DNA from: UBA11986 sp963734955
Lineage (GTDB): Bacteria > Bacteroidota > Ignavibacteria > UBA10030 > UBA6906
Length of the DNA stretch: 64,000 nt
Direction: 5' to 3'
Assembly (NCBI GenBank): GCA_963734955.1
Contig: CAVTJO010000007.1
Span: 124,001-188,000 of the forward strand
Shown piece after piece: positions 26,296 through 35,549 of the stretch. Numbering within the stretch: position 1 is the first letter of the stretch; every line of letters begins with the position of its first letter. The notes under the pieces are model-generated. The model was not told the origin of the DNA, did no database searches, and was given only the letters and a program-made list of their open reading frames with translations. A program made the position numbers and the translations under genes.

Positions 26296-27045
26296 TCACC
26301 TCTTCTCCTGTCTGAATATGAATGAATTTTCAGAGCCGACGATTCGCACCACGATCCGGACAAGCTTCGCATTTGCATCAGTTGGGAGATGAACTTCTCC
26401 CCGGATCACCTCACCGGGAAGTAGTGTTGCCTTCCGCAATGCGGCCGTGTCCCATATTCTTCTCTCGTCCTCGAGCTGTCGGATTACGTTTGCATGCGAA
26501 ATGTCCCGCTCAATCCGATCACTCGCCTGGCGCTCCTCCCACTGTCTTTCTTGCTCGCGTTGTTCGTCCGATTTCTCCCCGCCAATTGATGCAATGTTCC
26601 CGACCAATCCAACGAGAGACACAACGGCATCGACGGCATTTGCAGTCTTATACGATGCCAGCTCTCTTGATTTTCTGACATCCACACTTTCAATCCTGTG
26701 TTCAGGATTTTGAGCCCTGAACGTCGGATGGTCATTCGCCGTTGCTGTATCCTGATCTCTCTTGAGGGGAATCGCATAACATTGTTCCGGTGCCACAAGA
26801 ATTGTATCACCGGACAGGTTTTCGACTTCAACCTCAAACACCAATTCACCCTGATACGTGTGGCTGAAGCTGAGTGCCACATCGACAACGCTATCCTCGC
26901 GTGAAACGACTTCCTGACCGTTGAGCCACCTCGAATTGGTGGAAACGGGCGTGAGCCGATAGACCGGCATCGGGGAGAAGCATGAGGCGAACGGCAGTAT
27001 CAATACAACTGTTGAGAAAACACAATATGTCCTTAGCGGGCTCAT
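26296..27045 (-). CDS. lipoprotein with a charged coiled-coil segment
   Basis: 249 residues from the ATG at 27045, chosen because GGGGAG lies 8 bases before it and the lipoprotein signal (MSPLRTYCVFSTVVLILPFASC) begins there; the open frame extends to 27201. Cys22 is the probable lipidated residue. Residues ~70-105 are an immunoglobulin-like beta segment (TYQGELVFEVEVENLSGDTI). A hydrophobic stretch and a very charged helix (EQREQERQWEERQAS, RIERDI) follow, then a second beta segment ending RQEKR. No known family was recognised. A sigma-54-like element lies 48 bases upstream. Confidence 0.62.
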   Translation of the reverse strand: MSPLRTYCVFSTVVLILPFASCFSPMPVYRLTPVSTNSRWLNGQEVVSREDSVVDVALSFSHTYQGELVFEVEVENLSGDTILVAPEQCYAIPLKRDQDTATANDHPTFRAQNPEHRIESVDVRKSRELASYKTANAVDAVVSLVGLVGNIASIGGEKSDEQREQERQWEERQASDRIERDISHANVIRQLEDERRIWDTAALRKATLLPGEVIRGEVHLPTDANAKLVRIVVRIVGSENSFIFRQEKR

Positions 27046-27092
27046 CGTTCTGCTCCCCAAAATCGTGGTCAAAGATTCGTAACGAAGGAATG

Positions 27093-27109
27093 AACAATCA
27101 AAGTGCCAA
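27093..27109 (-). promoter_or_regulatory. sigma-54-like -24/-12 element upstream of the lipoprotein gene
   Basis: On the minus strand TTGGCAC (-24 box, exact) is followed by five bases and TTGTT (consensus TTGCW; one mismatch in the invariant C). It ends 47 bases before the ATG at 27045. It supports, but does not prove, sigma-54 control. Confidence 0.35.
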
Positions 27110-27273
27110 CAAAAAAATCCGCTGAATTTGCATCTTCGTGAGAGATTGCCCCCGACAGATTGTTCACTAAACTGGATGGCACCAATCCTAAAATGAGACA
27201 CGCGGACTCTGGTTCGGACGCGACTGGCAGGAATATGAGACTGGGAGGTCGTGATCTTTGGGTTCGGCTGACA

Positions 27274-29391
27274 CTATTTCAACAGCATCAACTTCTTCAC
27301 ATGGACGTAACTTCCCGTCTCCAGCCGGCAAAAATATACGCCGCTCGCGAGCCCCCACGCATTCCATTGTACTGACTTGGATCCCGACTCTTCAATAGCC
27401 CCATTGACCAGTATAGCGACTTCACGACCCAACATATCGAATACCTTGAGCGTCACTTTGGTTCTGGTTGGAAGTTGATAGCTGACTGTTGTGGTTGGGT
27501 TGAATGGATTCGGATAGTTTTGAGCCAGTGTCATGGACTGCGTAGTGCGATCCTTCTCCTGCTTCGTTTCCGTAAAGACACCCCCCATCGTGGTGTGTAT
27601 GATTGTACCTTCCTGACCTACGGCTATACCGACTGTGTTCGTGTAAAAGGAGACTCCTTGTAATGTGCTGATTACTGTTGAGACTTGTTGCGTCCAGGTT
27701 ACTCCTCCATCCGTTGACCGGATTACATATCCACTGGCGCCAACGGCATACACAGTTTCTGGCGAGGCAAAACATGCTCCGTATAGCGAATGCGCTGCAG
27801 GCCCTACTGACCCCCAACTGATGCCACCATCAGTTGTTCGCCCAATTGTGGGAGTGGCCCCCACGGAAAAGGCGACACGCGGGTTCGTGGACGCAACTGC
27901 AAAAACTCCCCGCAACGTCCCGGATGATGGAGAGTTCCAGGTAAGGCCTCCGTCCGTCGTCCACCGGATGACGGCAAACCCGATGATACGTCCCCCGGCA
28001 ACAATGCCGGTCTGCTCGTCCCAGAAGGTGACAGCATTGAGATACTCCGGAGTTCCCAGCGATTGATCCGTCCATGTCAGGCCACCATCGGTGGTTCGGA
28101 GGATCACCCCGGAATAACCAACCACAACACCAACGCCTTCGTCAACGATGTGTACACCCTTCAGTGCACCGCCGACCCCACTTGCCAGTCGATTCCATGA
28201 GCTTCCGCCATTGGCGGTGCGAAGAATGGTGCCTGAGTCACCCACTAGGAATCCAACATTCCGTTGGTAGAATGAGATGCCAAACAGATTCACAGTAACG
28301 CCGGAATATTGCAGGTGCCACTGCGCTCCTCCGTCAGTCGTGCTGAGAATCGTCCCTGAATTCCCGACAGCGATTGCGGTATTGGCGTCGATCATGAAGA
28401 TAGCATTGAGAGTCTGGCCGGTTCCACTCTCCTGAGCATGCCAGCCAAACAACCCTCCTGTGTTGGTTCGAACGATGATTCCCCGATCACCGACCACAAT
28501 TCCGATATTCACCCCTGCACTTCCTACGCCATGGAGCTGGCCACCGACCTGACTCGCGTACTGCAATCTCCAGGTTGCTCCTCCGTCGGCGGTTCTGTAG
28601 ATACCCTCATAACCAGCGGCGATCGCATTACCGTTTACGGGCATCCCAACTCCGACGAGATAGGAGCAGAAAGGAATTGAATCCATGATCCATTGGGTTC
28701 CTCCATTTGTCGTGCGGAGAGTGAGACCACCATCGGCCGCAATGATTCCCGTGTTGGAGTCGGCCATCGCGATTCCGCTCAGGTTGCGCGTTGTTCCGCT
28801 CGGTTGATTGAACCAATCCAATCCTCCATCGGTGGTCTTCAGGATTGTTCCGGTACTCCCGACTGCGTAACCCACAGTTGAAGAAGAAAACGACACGCCT
28901 GAAAGCGCATTCGTTGTGACTCCTGTTTGCTGAATCCAATGATAGCCACCGTCCGAGGTGTGCAGGATGGTTCCTCCCCACCCCACGACGGTTCCCGTGT
29001 TTGCATCTTTGAAGGACACGGCGAGAAGCAAGTTTGTCGTCCCGCTTGATTGGCTGATCCATGTGCTTCCGCCATTCGTTGTGTGCAGAATGGTACCCGC
29101 AGCTCCCACGACCGTACCGTTATCGGCATCGGTGAATGAGACTGCCTGCAGCCACTGTGTTGTATTGCTCGCTTGACTTTCCCAGGTCAACCCACCGTCC
29201 GAGGTTCTCAGAATGATCCCTCCGGTTCCAACAACCGTGGCAACGTACTCGTCAACGGCCGATACGCCGTACAGGTCGTTTGTTGTGCCACTGGTTTGCA
29301 GAAACCATCCCTGCTGCGCCAACGACTGTGATGGCCACGGCGCAAGACAGCCGATTACGGTTACGAAGAACACTGTTCGCGGGACGTTCAT
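27274..29391 (-). CDS. T9SS-exported Ycf48-like repeat protein
   Basis: About 705 residues (ATG at 29391; a second ATG at 29412 would add seven). A signal peptide (MNVPRTVFFVTVIGCLAPW) is followed by some fourteen tandem ~45-residue repeats, each carrying (T/S)(T/S)(D/N)GG(x)(T/S)W and then a GxVVGxxGTIL-type strand, the Ycf48/BNR beta-propeller signature. The last 90 residues are a type A sorting domain (NYPNPFNPTTTVSYQLP, GREVAIL, ending VKKMLLLK). With 14 blades' worth of repeats it should form two seven-bladed propellers. It is a surface protein; no enzymatic site is evident. Confidence 0.9.
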   Translation of the reverse strand: MNVPRTVFFVTVIGCLAPWPSQSLAQQGWFLQTSGTTNDLYGVSAVDEYVATVVGTGGIILRTSDGGLTWESQASNTTQWLQAVSFTDADNGTVVGAAGTILHTTNGGSTWISQSSGTTNLLLAVSFKDANTGTVVGWGGTILHTSDGGYHWIQQTGVTTNALSGVSFSSSTVGYAVGSTGTILKTTDGGLDWFNQPSGTTRNLSGIAMADSNTGIIAADGGLTLRTTNGGTQWIMDSIPFCSYLVGVGMPVNGNAIAAGYEGIYRTADGGATWRLQYASQVGGQLHGVGSAGVNIGIVVGDRGIIVRTNTGGLFGWHAQESGTGQTLNAIFMIDANTAIAVGNSGTILSTTDGGAQWHLQYSGVTVNLFGISFYQRNVGFLVGDSGTILRTANGGSSWNRLASGVGGALKGVHIVDEGVGVVVGYSGVILRTTDGGLTWTDQSLGTPEYLNAVTFWDEQTGIVAGGRIIGFAVIRWTTDGGLTWNSPSSGTLRGVFAVASTNPRVAFSVGATPTIGRTTDGGISWGSVGPAAHSLYGACFASPETVYAVGASGYVIRSTDGGVTWTQQVSTVISTLQGVSFYTNTVGIAVGQEGTIIHTTMGGVFTETKQEKDRTTQSMTLAQNYPNPFNPTTTVSYQLPTRTKVTLKVFDMLGREVAILVNGAIEESGSKSVQWNAWGLASGVYFCRLETGSYVHVKKLMLLK

Positions 29392-29412
29392 TTGTGGCTC
29401 GATTCGTATCAT

Positions 29413-29861
29413 TCTCCCGACACATTGTCGGAAAGATTTTAAAACGCCTCATTCATTGAGGTTTCGTGAAGTGAGGACAGTTATAGTCTCTCCTCTCTCC
29501 GGTCTGGGACAAGACGGTGAAAATGCAGGAAGCCCCTACCGAGAACGATAAGGGCTTCTGTCAAAGGAACTGCTGATGCAAATATACACTCGCCAATGAG
29601 GAAATGCAACGGGGGGACGGCAAGCATTTCATCGCCCCATCGTGAGAGATCATCCGCGAAAGCTCTCCGGGAGGGTGTTCGCTCCTCGCGTGAGTTCACA
29701 GCGCGAGGCAGTCTGAAGGTGTATCAATGATGCCTTGGAGTCTCTGAATACGCAGGGCAGATATTCTTTGTTCCAACAGAGTCTTTTTCTTCTTACATTG
29801 GTATGCCCGCTGAGGTTTTCCGCTCTTCTCTCTGAACGATCATTATTGTAAAGGTTTGTCC
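29413..29861. other. divergent intergenic region without a gene
   Basis: About 450 bases between the Ycf48-like gene (-) and the 5'-nucleotidase gene (+). The only structure seen is a 7-bp hairpin GAAGCCC (29529-29535) / GGGCTTC (29552-29558) followed on the minus strand by CTGCATTTTC, a weak terminator at best. The ribosome site AAAGG near 29851 belongs to the next gene. No convincing promoter box was found. Confidence 0.5.
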
Positions 29862-31349
29862 ATGCGTTTTCGAATTGTCATTCTGCTCGGACTCATTTGG
29901 TCGGCCTGTGCCCGATCGCAGCAACACGAGTTGACGATACTCCATACCAATGATATGCATGCCGGGTTTGTTCCGCATGACGCATTCTGGGTGAAAGGAT
30001 CGCCCAAGCCACTCGTTGGCGGATTCAAGGAGCTCTCATTCACGGTGGACAGCATACGACAGAGAGATCAAACTATCCTGCTGCTTGATGCCGGAGACGT
30101 CATGACCGGCGATCCCATCGCTGACCTTGAGTTCGATGGAGCACAGGGTGGGGCCCTCTTCGCAATGATGGACATGATCGGTTATGACGCATGGTGTGTC
30201 GGGAACCATGATTTTGATATCTCACAGGCGAATCTCAGGCGTCTGACCGAGGTGGCCAGGTTTCCCACCCTCTCCGCAAATATCGTGGACAACCAGGGGA
30301 AGTACCCGGTCAACAACAGGCCGTACGTCATCATCGAGAAGGATGGATTGAAGATCGGAATTATCGGGGTGATGTCGCAGGATCTGTATCACCTTGTCAA
30401 CCAAAACAGCCTTGTCGGCATCAAGGTGCTCGATCCTGTTGAGACGACGCAGCATTGGATCGACGAGATCAAGTCGAAGACTGACCTGGTAATTGCCTTG
30501 ACCCATGAAGGTGTTGACGAGGACTCGGTTCTTGCTTCGCACGTCACCGGATTGAACATCATTGTTGGCGGGCATTCGCACACACGACTGAAGCAGCCGA
30601 GAGTTGTGAATGGAGTGATCATCGTACAGACAGGCTCGAATTGCGAGAACCTTGGTGTTCTTCACGTGGCCGTTGAGAATCGGAACATCGTGAACTACGA
30701 TGGGCGGTTGGTTCAGTTATGGTACCACAATGACAGGCCGGTATCCCGCATCTCTGCATTCGTTGATTCTGTCCAACAGGTGATTGACAAGGACTACAAT
30801 CTGGTTCTCGCGACCTTAAAGAGCGATTGGAACCGGTCGAATGGCGAGAGTGGTATCGGGAACTTTGTTGTGGACGCGCAACGAGCAGCGGCACATGCAA
30901 ATGTTGCGTTCATGAATAACAGCGGTATCCGTGCCAACGTGAGCGCAGGCCCTTTGACAAAGAAAGAACTGTTTGAAGTGATGCCGTTCAGGAATATCCT
31001 GACCACTTTTCAATTGAGCGGCAAACAGCTCAGAGATGTACTTCTGCATTGTCTTAAAGAACGAGAAGGCGTGTCGTTCTCCGGTATCACGTGTACGTGG
31101 AAGCGGAATGAGGCACATGAACAGGTAATCGTCTCAATGATGGTGGATGGAAAGCCGCTCGACGATGACAGGATGTACATCTGTGCGGCGAGCGATTATT
31201 TTGTAGGCGAGGCGAAGCGATACATTGGCGTTGAGATCCCGCAGCCGATCTATCTTCAGCGGACGGTCTTTTCGGCATTGGAATCGGAAGCAAGGAAGGC
31301 GGGGGAGATCGATTCAAAGATCGAGCATCGCATTCAGGAAGTTCATTAG
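29862..31349 (+). CDS. secreted 5'-nucleotidase / metallophosphatase (UshA-type)
   Basis: 495 residues from the ATG at 29862 (AAAGG seven bases before; a TTG at 29856 is less likely). A signal peptide is present (MRFRIVILLGLIWSACA). The N-terminal metallophosphoesterase domain has LTILHTNDMHAGF, LLDAGDVMTGDP, GNHDFD and GGHSHTRL, which supply the two-metal site. The C-terminal 5'-nucleotidase domain begins near residue 315 (GIGNFVVDAQRAAAHANVAFMNNSGIRA) and contains the substrate-stacking region. The enzyme hydrolyses nucleotides or sugar nucleotides in the periplasm and so frees nucleosides for uptake. The next gene, a P-loop protein, starts 34 bases downstream. Confidence 0.9.
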   Translation: MRFRIVILLGLIWSACARSQQHELTILHTNDMHAGFVPHDAFWVKGSPKPLVGGFKELSFTVDSIRQRDQTILLLDAGDVMTGDPIADLEFDGAQGGALFAMMDMIGYDAWCVGNHDFDISQANLRRLTEVARFPTLSANIVDNQGKYPVNNRPYVIIEKDGLKIGIIGVMSQDLYHLVNQNSLVGIKVLDPVETTQHWIDEIKSKTDLVIALTHEGVDEDSVLASHVTGLNIIVGGHSHTRLKQPRVVNGVIIVQTGSNCENLGVLHVAVENRNIVNYDGRLVQLWYHNDRPVSRISAFVDSVQQVIDKDYNLVLATLKSDWNRSNGESGIGNFVVDAQRAAAHANVAFMNNSGIRANVSAGPLTKKELFEVMPFRNILTTFQLSGKQLRDVLLHCLKEREGVSFSGITCTWKRNEAHEQVIVSMMVDGKPLDDDRMYICAASDYFVGEAKRYIGVEIPQPIYLQRTVFSALESEARKAGEIDSKIEHRIQEVH

Positions 31350-31383
31350 CCATTGCAGGCAAAAAGGAAGAAGGTCAAACGTC

Positions 31384-32097
31384 ATGAATGCCAACGCGTT
31401 TCCCATTCTCATCATCACCGGACGCCCCGCCGCGGGGAAGTCCGAGGTTATCGATTTTCTCAAGAAGAGCGACGCGAAGGAGCGTCTCCGGCGTTTTCAT
31501 ATCGCGGAGTTTGAGGAGCTTGATGACTTTGTCTATGTGTGGGAGACATTTGAGATTGACGACATCCTGACCCGACATGGTAGGCAGCGCCTCTGGACTG
31601 ACGAGAAGTACTGGTTCAAAGATGACTTCATCTGGAGCCTGTACATTGAACGGATCAACCTTGAATACAGGAAGAAGATTGCCCGCAATGCCGGCTACCA
31701 CCAAGGCATGACAACACTGATTGAGTTTGCACGGGGAGGGGACAGCGGCATCCTTGATGCACTCAGTCATCTCCACGAAGACATTCTTCAACAAGCCTCC
31801 CTGATGTACATAAAGGTCTCGTACGAAGAATCCGTCCGGAAGAACAAGCGACGCGCACGCCCCGGGCAGGAACATTCGATCCTCTATCACTCTCTTCCCG
31901 ACGAGAAAATGGAATTCTATTATAGGACCAATGATTGGGAGAGACTCGCGGCAAAGAATTCGAACTACATCGATGTGAAGGGATTCAAGGTGCCGTACGC
32001 CGTGTTTGAGAACGAGCCGGAGAAGACGCTCGACCCTGTGTTGATTGGACAGGAACTGGAGATGGTAACCACGAAATTATGGACGAAGAAACAGTGA
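31384..32097 (+). CDS. P-loop NTPase/kinase-like protein of unknown substrate
   Basis: 237 residues from the ATG at 31384 (AGGAAGAAGG upstream); the open frame to 31225 lies inside the preceding gene. A Walker A motif (ITGRPAAGKS, residues ~12-21) opens the protein, as in adenylate- or gluconate-kinase-like folds. The sequence then includes EELDDFVYVWETFEIDD, a basic segment KNKRRARPGQEHS that could be a lid, and a C-terminal alpha/beta stretch. No family name fits. Its position after a 5'-nucleotidase hints at nucleotide or sugar phosphorylation, but that is inference. The gene ends 2 bases before the opposing gene's stop. Confidence 0.65.
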   Translation: MNANAFPILIITGRPAAGKSEVIDFLKKSDAKERLRRFHIAEFEELDDFVYVWETFEIDDILTRHGRQRLWTDEKYWFKDDFIWSLYIERINLEYRKKIARNAGYHQGMTTLIEFARGGDSGILDALSHLHEDILQQASLMYIKVSYEESVRKNKRRARPGQEHSILYHSLPDEKMEFYYRTNDWERLAAKNSNYIDVKGFKVPYAVFENEPEKTLDPVLIGQELEMVTTKLWTKKQ

Positions 32098-32099
32098 CT

Positions 32100-33239
32100 T
32101 CATCCTGTTCGAGGAAGCTTTACATCGATCTCACGCGCATTGACGAGCTCGTGGAGACGCTTCTTTTCGGCGCGTGAAAGAAACCACACTGCGATAAGAA
32201 TAAACACGAGCGACACCCAATCCTGCACTTTTGGGAACCTTCCTTGAAAGCCAAGATATAGTACCAGGGTTGCTGTCGTTCCCGCCACAAGTGAAGTAAG
32301 CCGGTTCACCAATCCCGCGAATGTAGCGGTCCTTCCCTTGAACATGAAGATAAACACCGAGAAGAACGCCACGAGTCCGAATGCAAATCCGGCAACCACA
32401 GCCCATTCCCAGTACGGGCGTGGATCTGTGAGGCTGTTCCGGAAGAGCACTATCTGTGGGCTCACGTTTTCGAACCATTGCGGCGATTTGAAAAGGACGT
32501 ATCCGGCGAGGAGCATCGTTGCGGTTGCCGCGATCTGCTCGATGGCAAAGAACCCCTTGTTGTCGAGCCCCATTCCCTTCGGTCGCGTATTCTTGTAGTA
32601 GTTCATGATATAGATACGGATCGCGTATGCAAGAATATAGCTCCCCAGGATGATGACCGCTGCCGGTGAGTGTACAAAATCAAAATCGCCGGGACCCACC
32701 CAGAACACGTTTACAGCTGCGGCAAGAAGTGCAAAGACCACGGCATAGTTTTCCTCGGCGTACACATGTTTCGTGAGTATTCCCTGCCTGATCTGCACCG
32801 CATCAACGATGCGACTGATGATAATGACGCTTGCGCGCATGATAACCATCGCGACCATAACGGAGATGGGCAACATGTACATCAGTGTGGTGGTAGGGAT
32901 GACGACCGCCGTGCATATACCTGAAGGAATGATGTACAATATTTCTTGCGGAAACTTGAACGCTCCCACGGTGATATAGTTGATGGACTTGAGGCGATAC
33001 CACCGGAGAATGAGTGCCACCGCCAGGGCGATGAAATTTCCGCCGATGGTGTTGTACACAAGATACTCGATCTCGTGCATTCCTTGCCCGGGAGTCCCCG
33101 TGAAGTACTTGACGGTTACCCCGGTGATAACATAGAAAACGAAATAACCCAGACAGAGTTGAATCAGCCGTCCGGTGCTCCCCTCGGTGGTTTCCCACCA
33201 ATTGTGTCCCACGCTCCCTACAGCCATGCCTGACCCCAT
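32100..33239 (-). CDS. ten-segment membrane protein, DMT/EamA-like transporter
   Basis: 379 residues; the hydrophobic profile gives about ten membrane helices with short loops, like drug/metabolite (EamA-like) transporters. The start may be at 33239 or the ATG at 33227. It lies 15 bases downstream of the MFS transporter stop, so translational coupling is likely. A polar central loop (NYYKNTRPKGMGLDNKGF) is notable. No substrate can be assigned. Confidence 0.65.
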   Translation of the reverse strand: MGSGMAVGSVGHNWWETTEGSTGRLIQLCLGYFVFYVITGVTVKYFTGTPGQGMHEIEYLVYNTIGGNFIALAVALILRWYRLKSINYITVGAFKFPQEILYIIPSGICTAVVIPTTTLMYMLPISVMVAMVIMRASVIIISRIVDAVQIRQGILTKHVYAEENYAVVFALLAAAVNVFWVGPGDFDFVHSPAAVIILGSYILAYAIRIYIMNYYKNTRPKGMGLDNKGFFAIEQIAATATMLLAGYVLFKSPQWFENVSPQIVLFRNSLTDPRPYWEWAVVAGFAFGLVAFFSVFIFMFKGRTATFAGLVNRLTSLVAGTTATLVLYLGFQGRFPKVQDWVSLVFILIAVWFLSRAEKKRLHELVNAREIDVKLPRTG

Positions 33240-33254
33240 TGTTCTGTGGTTTTC

Positions 33255-34568
33255 CTAGTGACTTCCCTTTGTCATTGTTGGCACCGCATTCCAAAGCTTT
33301 ATCATCAGGATTGCGCCGATCACGGAAAAGCCAATCATACTTGGTCCCCACACGCCCCATCCCCATGTTTGCAGCATCCATCCCATCCCGGAGCCGACCG
33401 CTGCACCGCCAATATATTGCATGCCGTCGAACATGCCGGTGGCGCTTGCCGCTGCTTTTCGTCCTCCAAAATCCATCGATGCGGTTCCCGACAACATTGA
33501 GTGGACCATGCTGATGGCAAACGAGTTCACAACAAAGGCAGCGATAATCCACCACAACCCGGGGGAAATCCAGATGACCGTGAGGCAAACGATCTGCAGG
33601 GCATACCCGAAGAACGCGACGGGCGGCCGCCGTGATTTGAAGACCCAATCGGAAACTGTACCTGCGGCAAATGCGCCGGCAATCCCCGCCACCACTATGC
33701 TCAGAGCCCCCTGCTGGAATATGGGGGAATCCAATGCGAGGTGTTGCGCCTCCTGCATATAGCGCGGAAACCATTGCTCAAACCCGTGCCGTACAAAGCC
33801 GGTACAGAACTCGGCAATGGCGATGGTAATGGTGATCGGGTTTGTAAATACCTTCTTCATCAGGTATTTCATATCGACGTTTTCCGTGTCACCACTGGAC
33901 GCGTCTGCCGTATCGAATGGCGGATGCCCGGCCTCCTCCGGCGCGTCCCGAACAATAGCCATGGTCAAGAAGCCCATTCCGAGCATGATGCCCGCGGGGA
34001 TAAAGAACACCCACTGCCATGGGAGGACTGCCACTGCAATTCCACCGATGAAGAAAATCAAGACTCTCCCGCTTTGAATCATCGAACCGAAGATTGCGGA
34101 GAAGACTCCCCGCTCCCGGACATGAAACCAGCCTGAGTTGACCTTGATGAGCGCCAGAGCGCTGTATGATTGGAAGTATGCGTTCAATGCCCATGCGGTT
34201 GCAAAATAGGTGATGAGCAGTGTTCCCGTTCCCAGAAATCCGATGTATGCCCCGAATCCAAATGCCAGATTGAATATGACCGATCCGAAGACGCCAATCT
34301 GCATTGCTTTGCGTCCGCCGATCCTGTCGGCGATCGGGCCGTTGAACAGAGCCGAGATTCCGTAAATTGTAAGGGCGGCGGTGATAATGGTGCCAACCTG
34401 CGTCTTGTTCCAGCCATACATGTCGGAGAGCGACTTGTTCGCAAACGAAAGGTTGTACCTGCCCATGTACATTGCAGCGTATGTGAAGCCGAGCGTCAGC
34501 CAGTTGAGCGAACGTCTCCGGCGGAATGCCGCACTGTGCGAAGGGACCGCGTGAGTTATGATATGCAT
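33255..34568 (-). CDS. MFS transporter of the organophosphate:phosphate antiporter (GlpT/UhpT) type
   Basis: 437 residues with twelve predicted membrane helices. The opening segment LTLGFTYAAMYMGRYNLSFA matches the OPA signature (xxYxGRYNLS), and the loop GPIADRIGGRKAMQIG is the MFS motif A. Family members exchange glycerol-3-phosphate, hexose-6-phosphate or related organophosphates for phosphate across the inner membrane; the substrate here is inferred only to the family. It forms an operon with the DMT-like protein. The divergent hisA gene begins 195 bases away. Confidence 0.82.
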   Translation of the reverse strand: MHIITHAVPSHSAAFRRRRSLNWLTLGFTYAAMYMGRYNLSFANKSLSDMYGWNKTQVGTIITAALTIYGISALFNGPIADRIGGRKAMQIGVFGSVIFNLAFGFGAYIGFLGTGTLLITYFATAWALNAYFQSYSALALIKVNSGWFHVRERGVFSAIFGSMIQSGRVLIFFIGGIAVAVLPWQWVFFIPAGIMLGMGFLTMAIVRDAPEEAGHPPFDTADASSGDTENVDMKYLMKKVFTNPITITIAIAEFCTGFVRHGFEQWFPRYMQEAQHLALDSPIFQQGALSIVVAGIAGAFAAGTVSDWVFKSRRPPVAFFGYALQIVCLTVIWISPGLWWIIAAFVVNSFAISMVHSMLSGTASMDFGGRKAAASATGMFDGMQYIGGAAVGSGMGWMLQTWGWGVWGPSMIGFSVIGAILMIKLWNAVPTMTKGSH

Positions 34569-34614
34569 GTCGCGTTATGCGAGAGTGGTGTGTTGTTGGG
34601 GGAGATTCGACGCC

Positions 34615-34647
34615 TCGACCAGCACGCGTCCTTCGCGTCCTGGTCGA
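34615..34647. other. imperfect hairpin in the divergent region before hisA
   Basis: TCGACCAG (34615-34622) pairs with CTGGTCGA (34640-34647), with an inner CGCG/CGCG pairing, between the divergent MFS and hisA genes. It may be an operator or leader structure; no T-run follows. Confidence 0.35.
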
Positions 34648-34763
34648 ACTGAAGGTGGTGTGCAAACGAATACTACAGAAATGCATTCTAAAATGGAAGA
34701 GCTTTCCTTGAAAATCAAACGTTTTTTGTGCACCTTACATGCAGTCCTTTTCATCGCGATACC

Positions 34764-35516
34764 ATGTTGCTGATCATTCCAGCCATAGACATCAGGGGCG
34801 GACGTTGCGTTCAGATGGTCCAGGGAGTCGAGGGGTTCTCGTATTCCGACGATCCCGTTGAGATGGCGCGGCTCTGGAGGAAAGAGAACGCAAAATCGTT
34901 GCACGTGACCGATGTCGATGGTGCGCTGGAAGGTCATATCGTCAACATTGATCCCATTCGTCGCATCGTGGAAACCGTCGACATCCCGGTTGAGCTTGGA
35001 GGAGGGTTGCGGAGCTTCGGGGCTGTGAAGAGCGCCTTCGATCATGGCGTCTATCGCGTACTCATCAGCACCATGTTGATCGAAAAACCGGACGAGGCCA
35101 AACGTGTTGTCGAGGCGTTCGGGCCGAGCAAGGTTGTATTGGGGATTGACGCGCTCGATGGCATTGTGGCGACCCACGGGTGGAAACAGTCTTCAGGTCT
35201 GACGGCCCTGACAGTGGCCCTGAATGCGAAGGCACTGGGTTTCAGGCGCGTTGTCTACACCGATATCAGGCTCGATGGCACGCTGCGCGGCGTCAACCTG
35301 AAGGTGCTGCAGGAGCTTGCGGAAAAAACAAAAATGCGGATCACCTGTGCCGGCGGGGTCTCCGGCCTTGACGACCTTCTCAAGGTGCAGGATCTCGAGA
35401 AGTACGGCGTCGATTCCGTCGTCATGGGCAGAGCTTTGTACGAGAACAAATTCTCCTGCCAGGGGATCTGGCGGTTTTGCGAAGCCGGCAATTATCCGTT
35501 CACGGCAAAGGTTTAG
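34764..35516 (+). CDS. hisA: phosphoribosylformimino-AICAR ribotide isomerase (HisA)
   Basis: 250 residues from the ATG at 34764. A (beta/alpha)8 barrel with the family's catalytic aspartates: Asp9 in LIIPAIDIRGG and a second Asp in VLGIDALDG. The phosphate-binding turns ELGGGLRS and TCAGGVSGLDD and the YTDIRLDGTLRG loop are also present. It catalyses the Amadori-type isomerisation (ProFAR to PRFAR) in histidine synthesis. No other his gene is nearby, so it stands outside a his operon; a PfkB kinase and the dap genes follow on the same strand. A bifunctional PriA/HisA role, as in some actinobacteria, cannot be excluded but there is no evidence for it. Confidence 0.9.
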   Translation: MLLIIPAIDIRGGRCVQMVQGVEGFSYSDDPVEMARLWRKENAKSLHVTDVDGALEGHIVNIDPIRRIVETVDIPVELGGGLRSFGAVKSAFDHGVYRVLISTMLIEKPDEAKRVVEAFGPSKVVLGIDALDGIVATHGWKQSSGLTALTVALNAKALGFRRVVYTDIRLDGTLRGVNLKVLQELAEKTKMRITCAGGVSGLDDLLKVQDLEKYGVDSVVMGRALYENKFSCQGIWRFCEAGNYPFTAKV

Positions 35517-35549
35517 GACACATTTCGTTCAATACACGAATCACTCACC

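Noticed and set aside
29529..29558. 7-bp hairpin before the 5'-nucleotidase gene, considered as a terminator
   Set aside because: Short stem with no T-run on the plus strand and only a weak one on the minus strand; kept only as a note in the intergenic entry.
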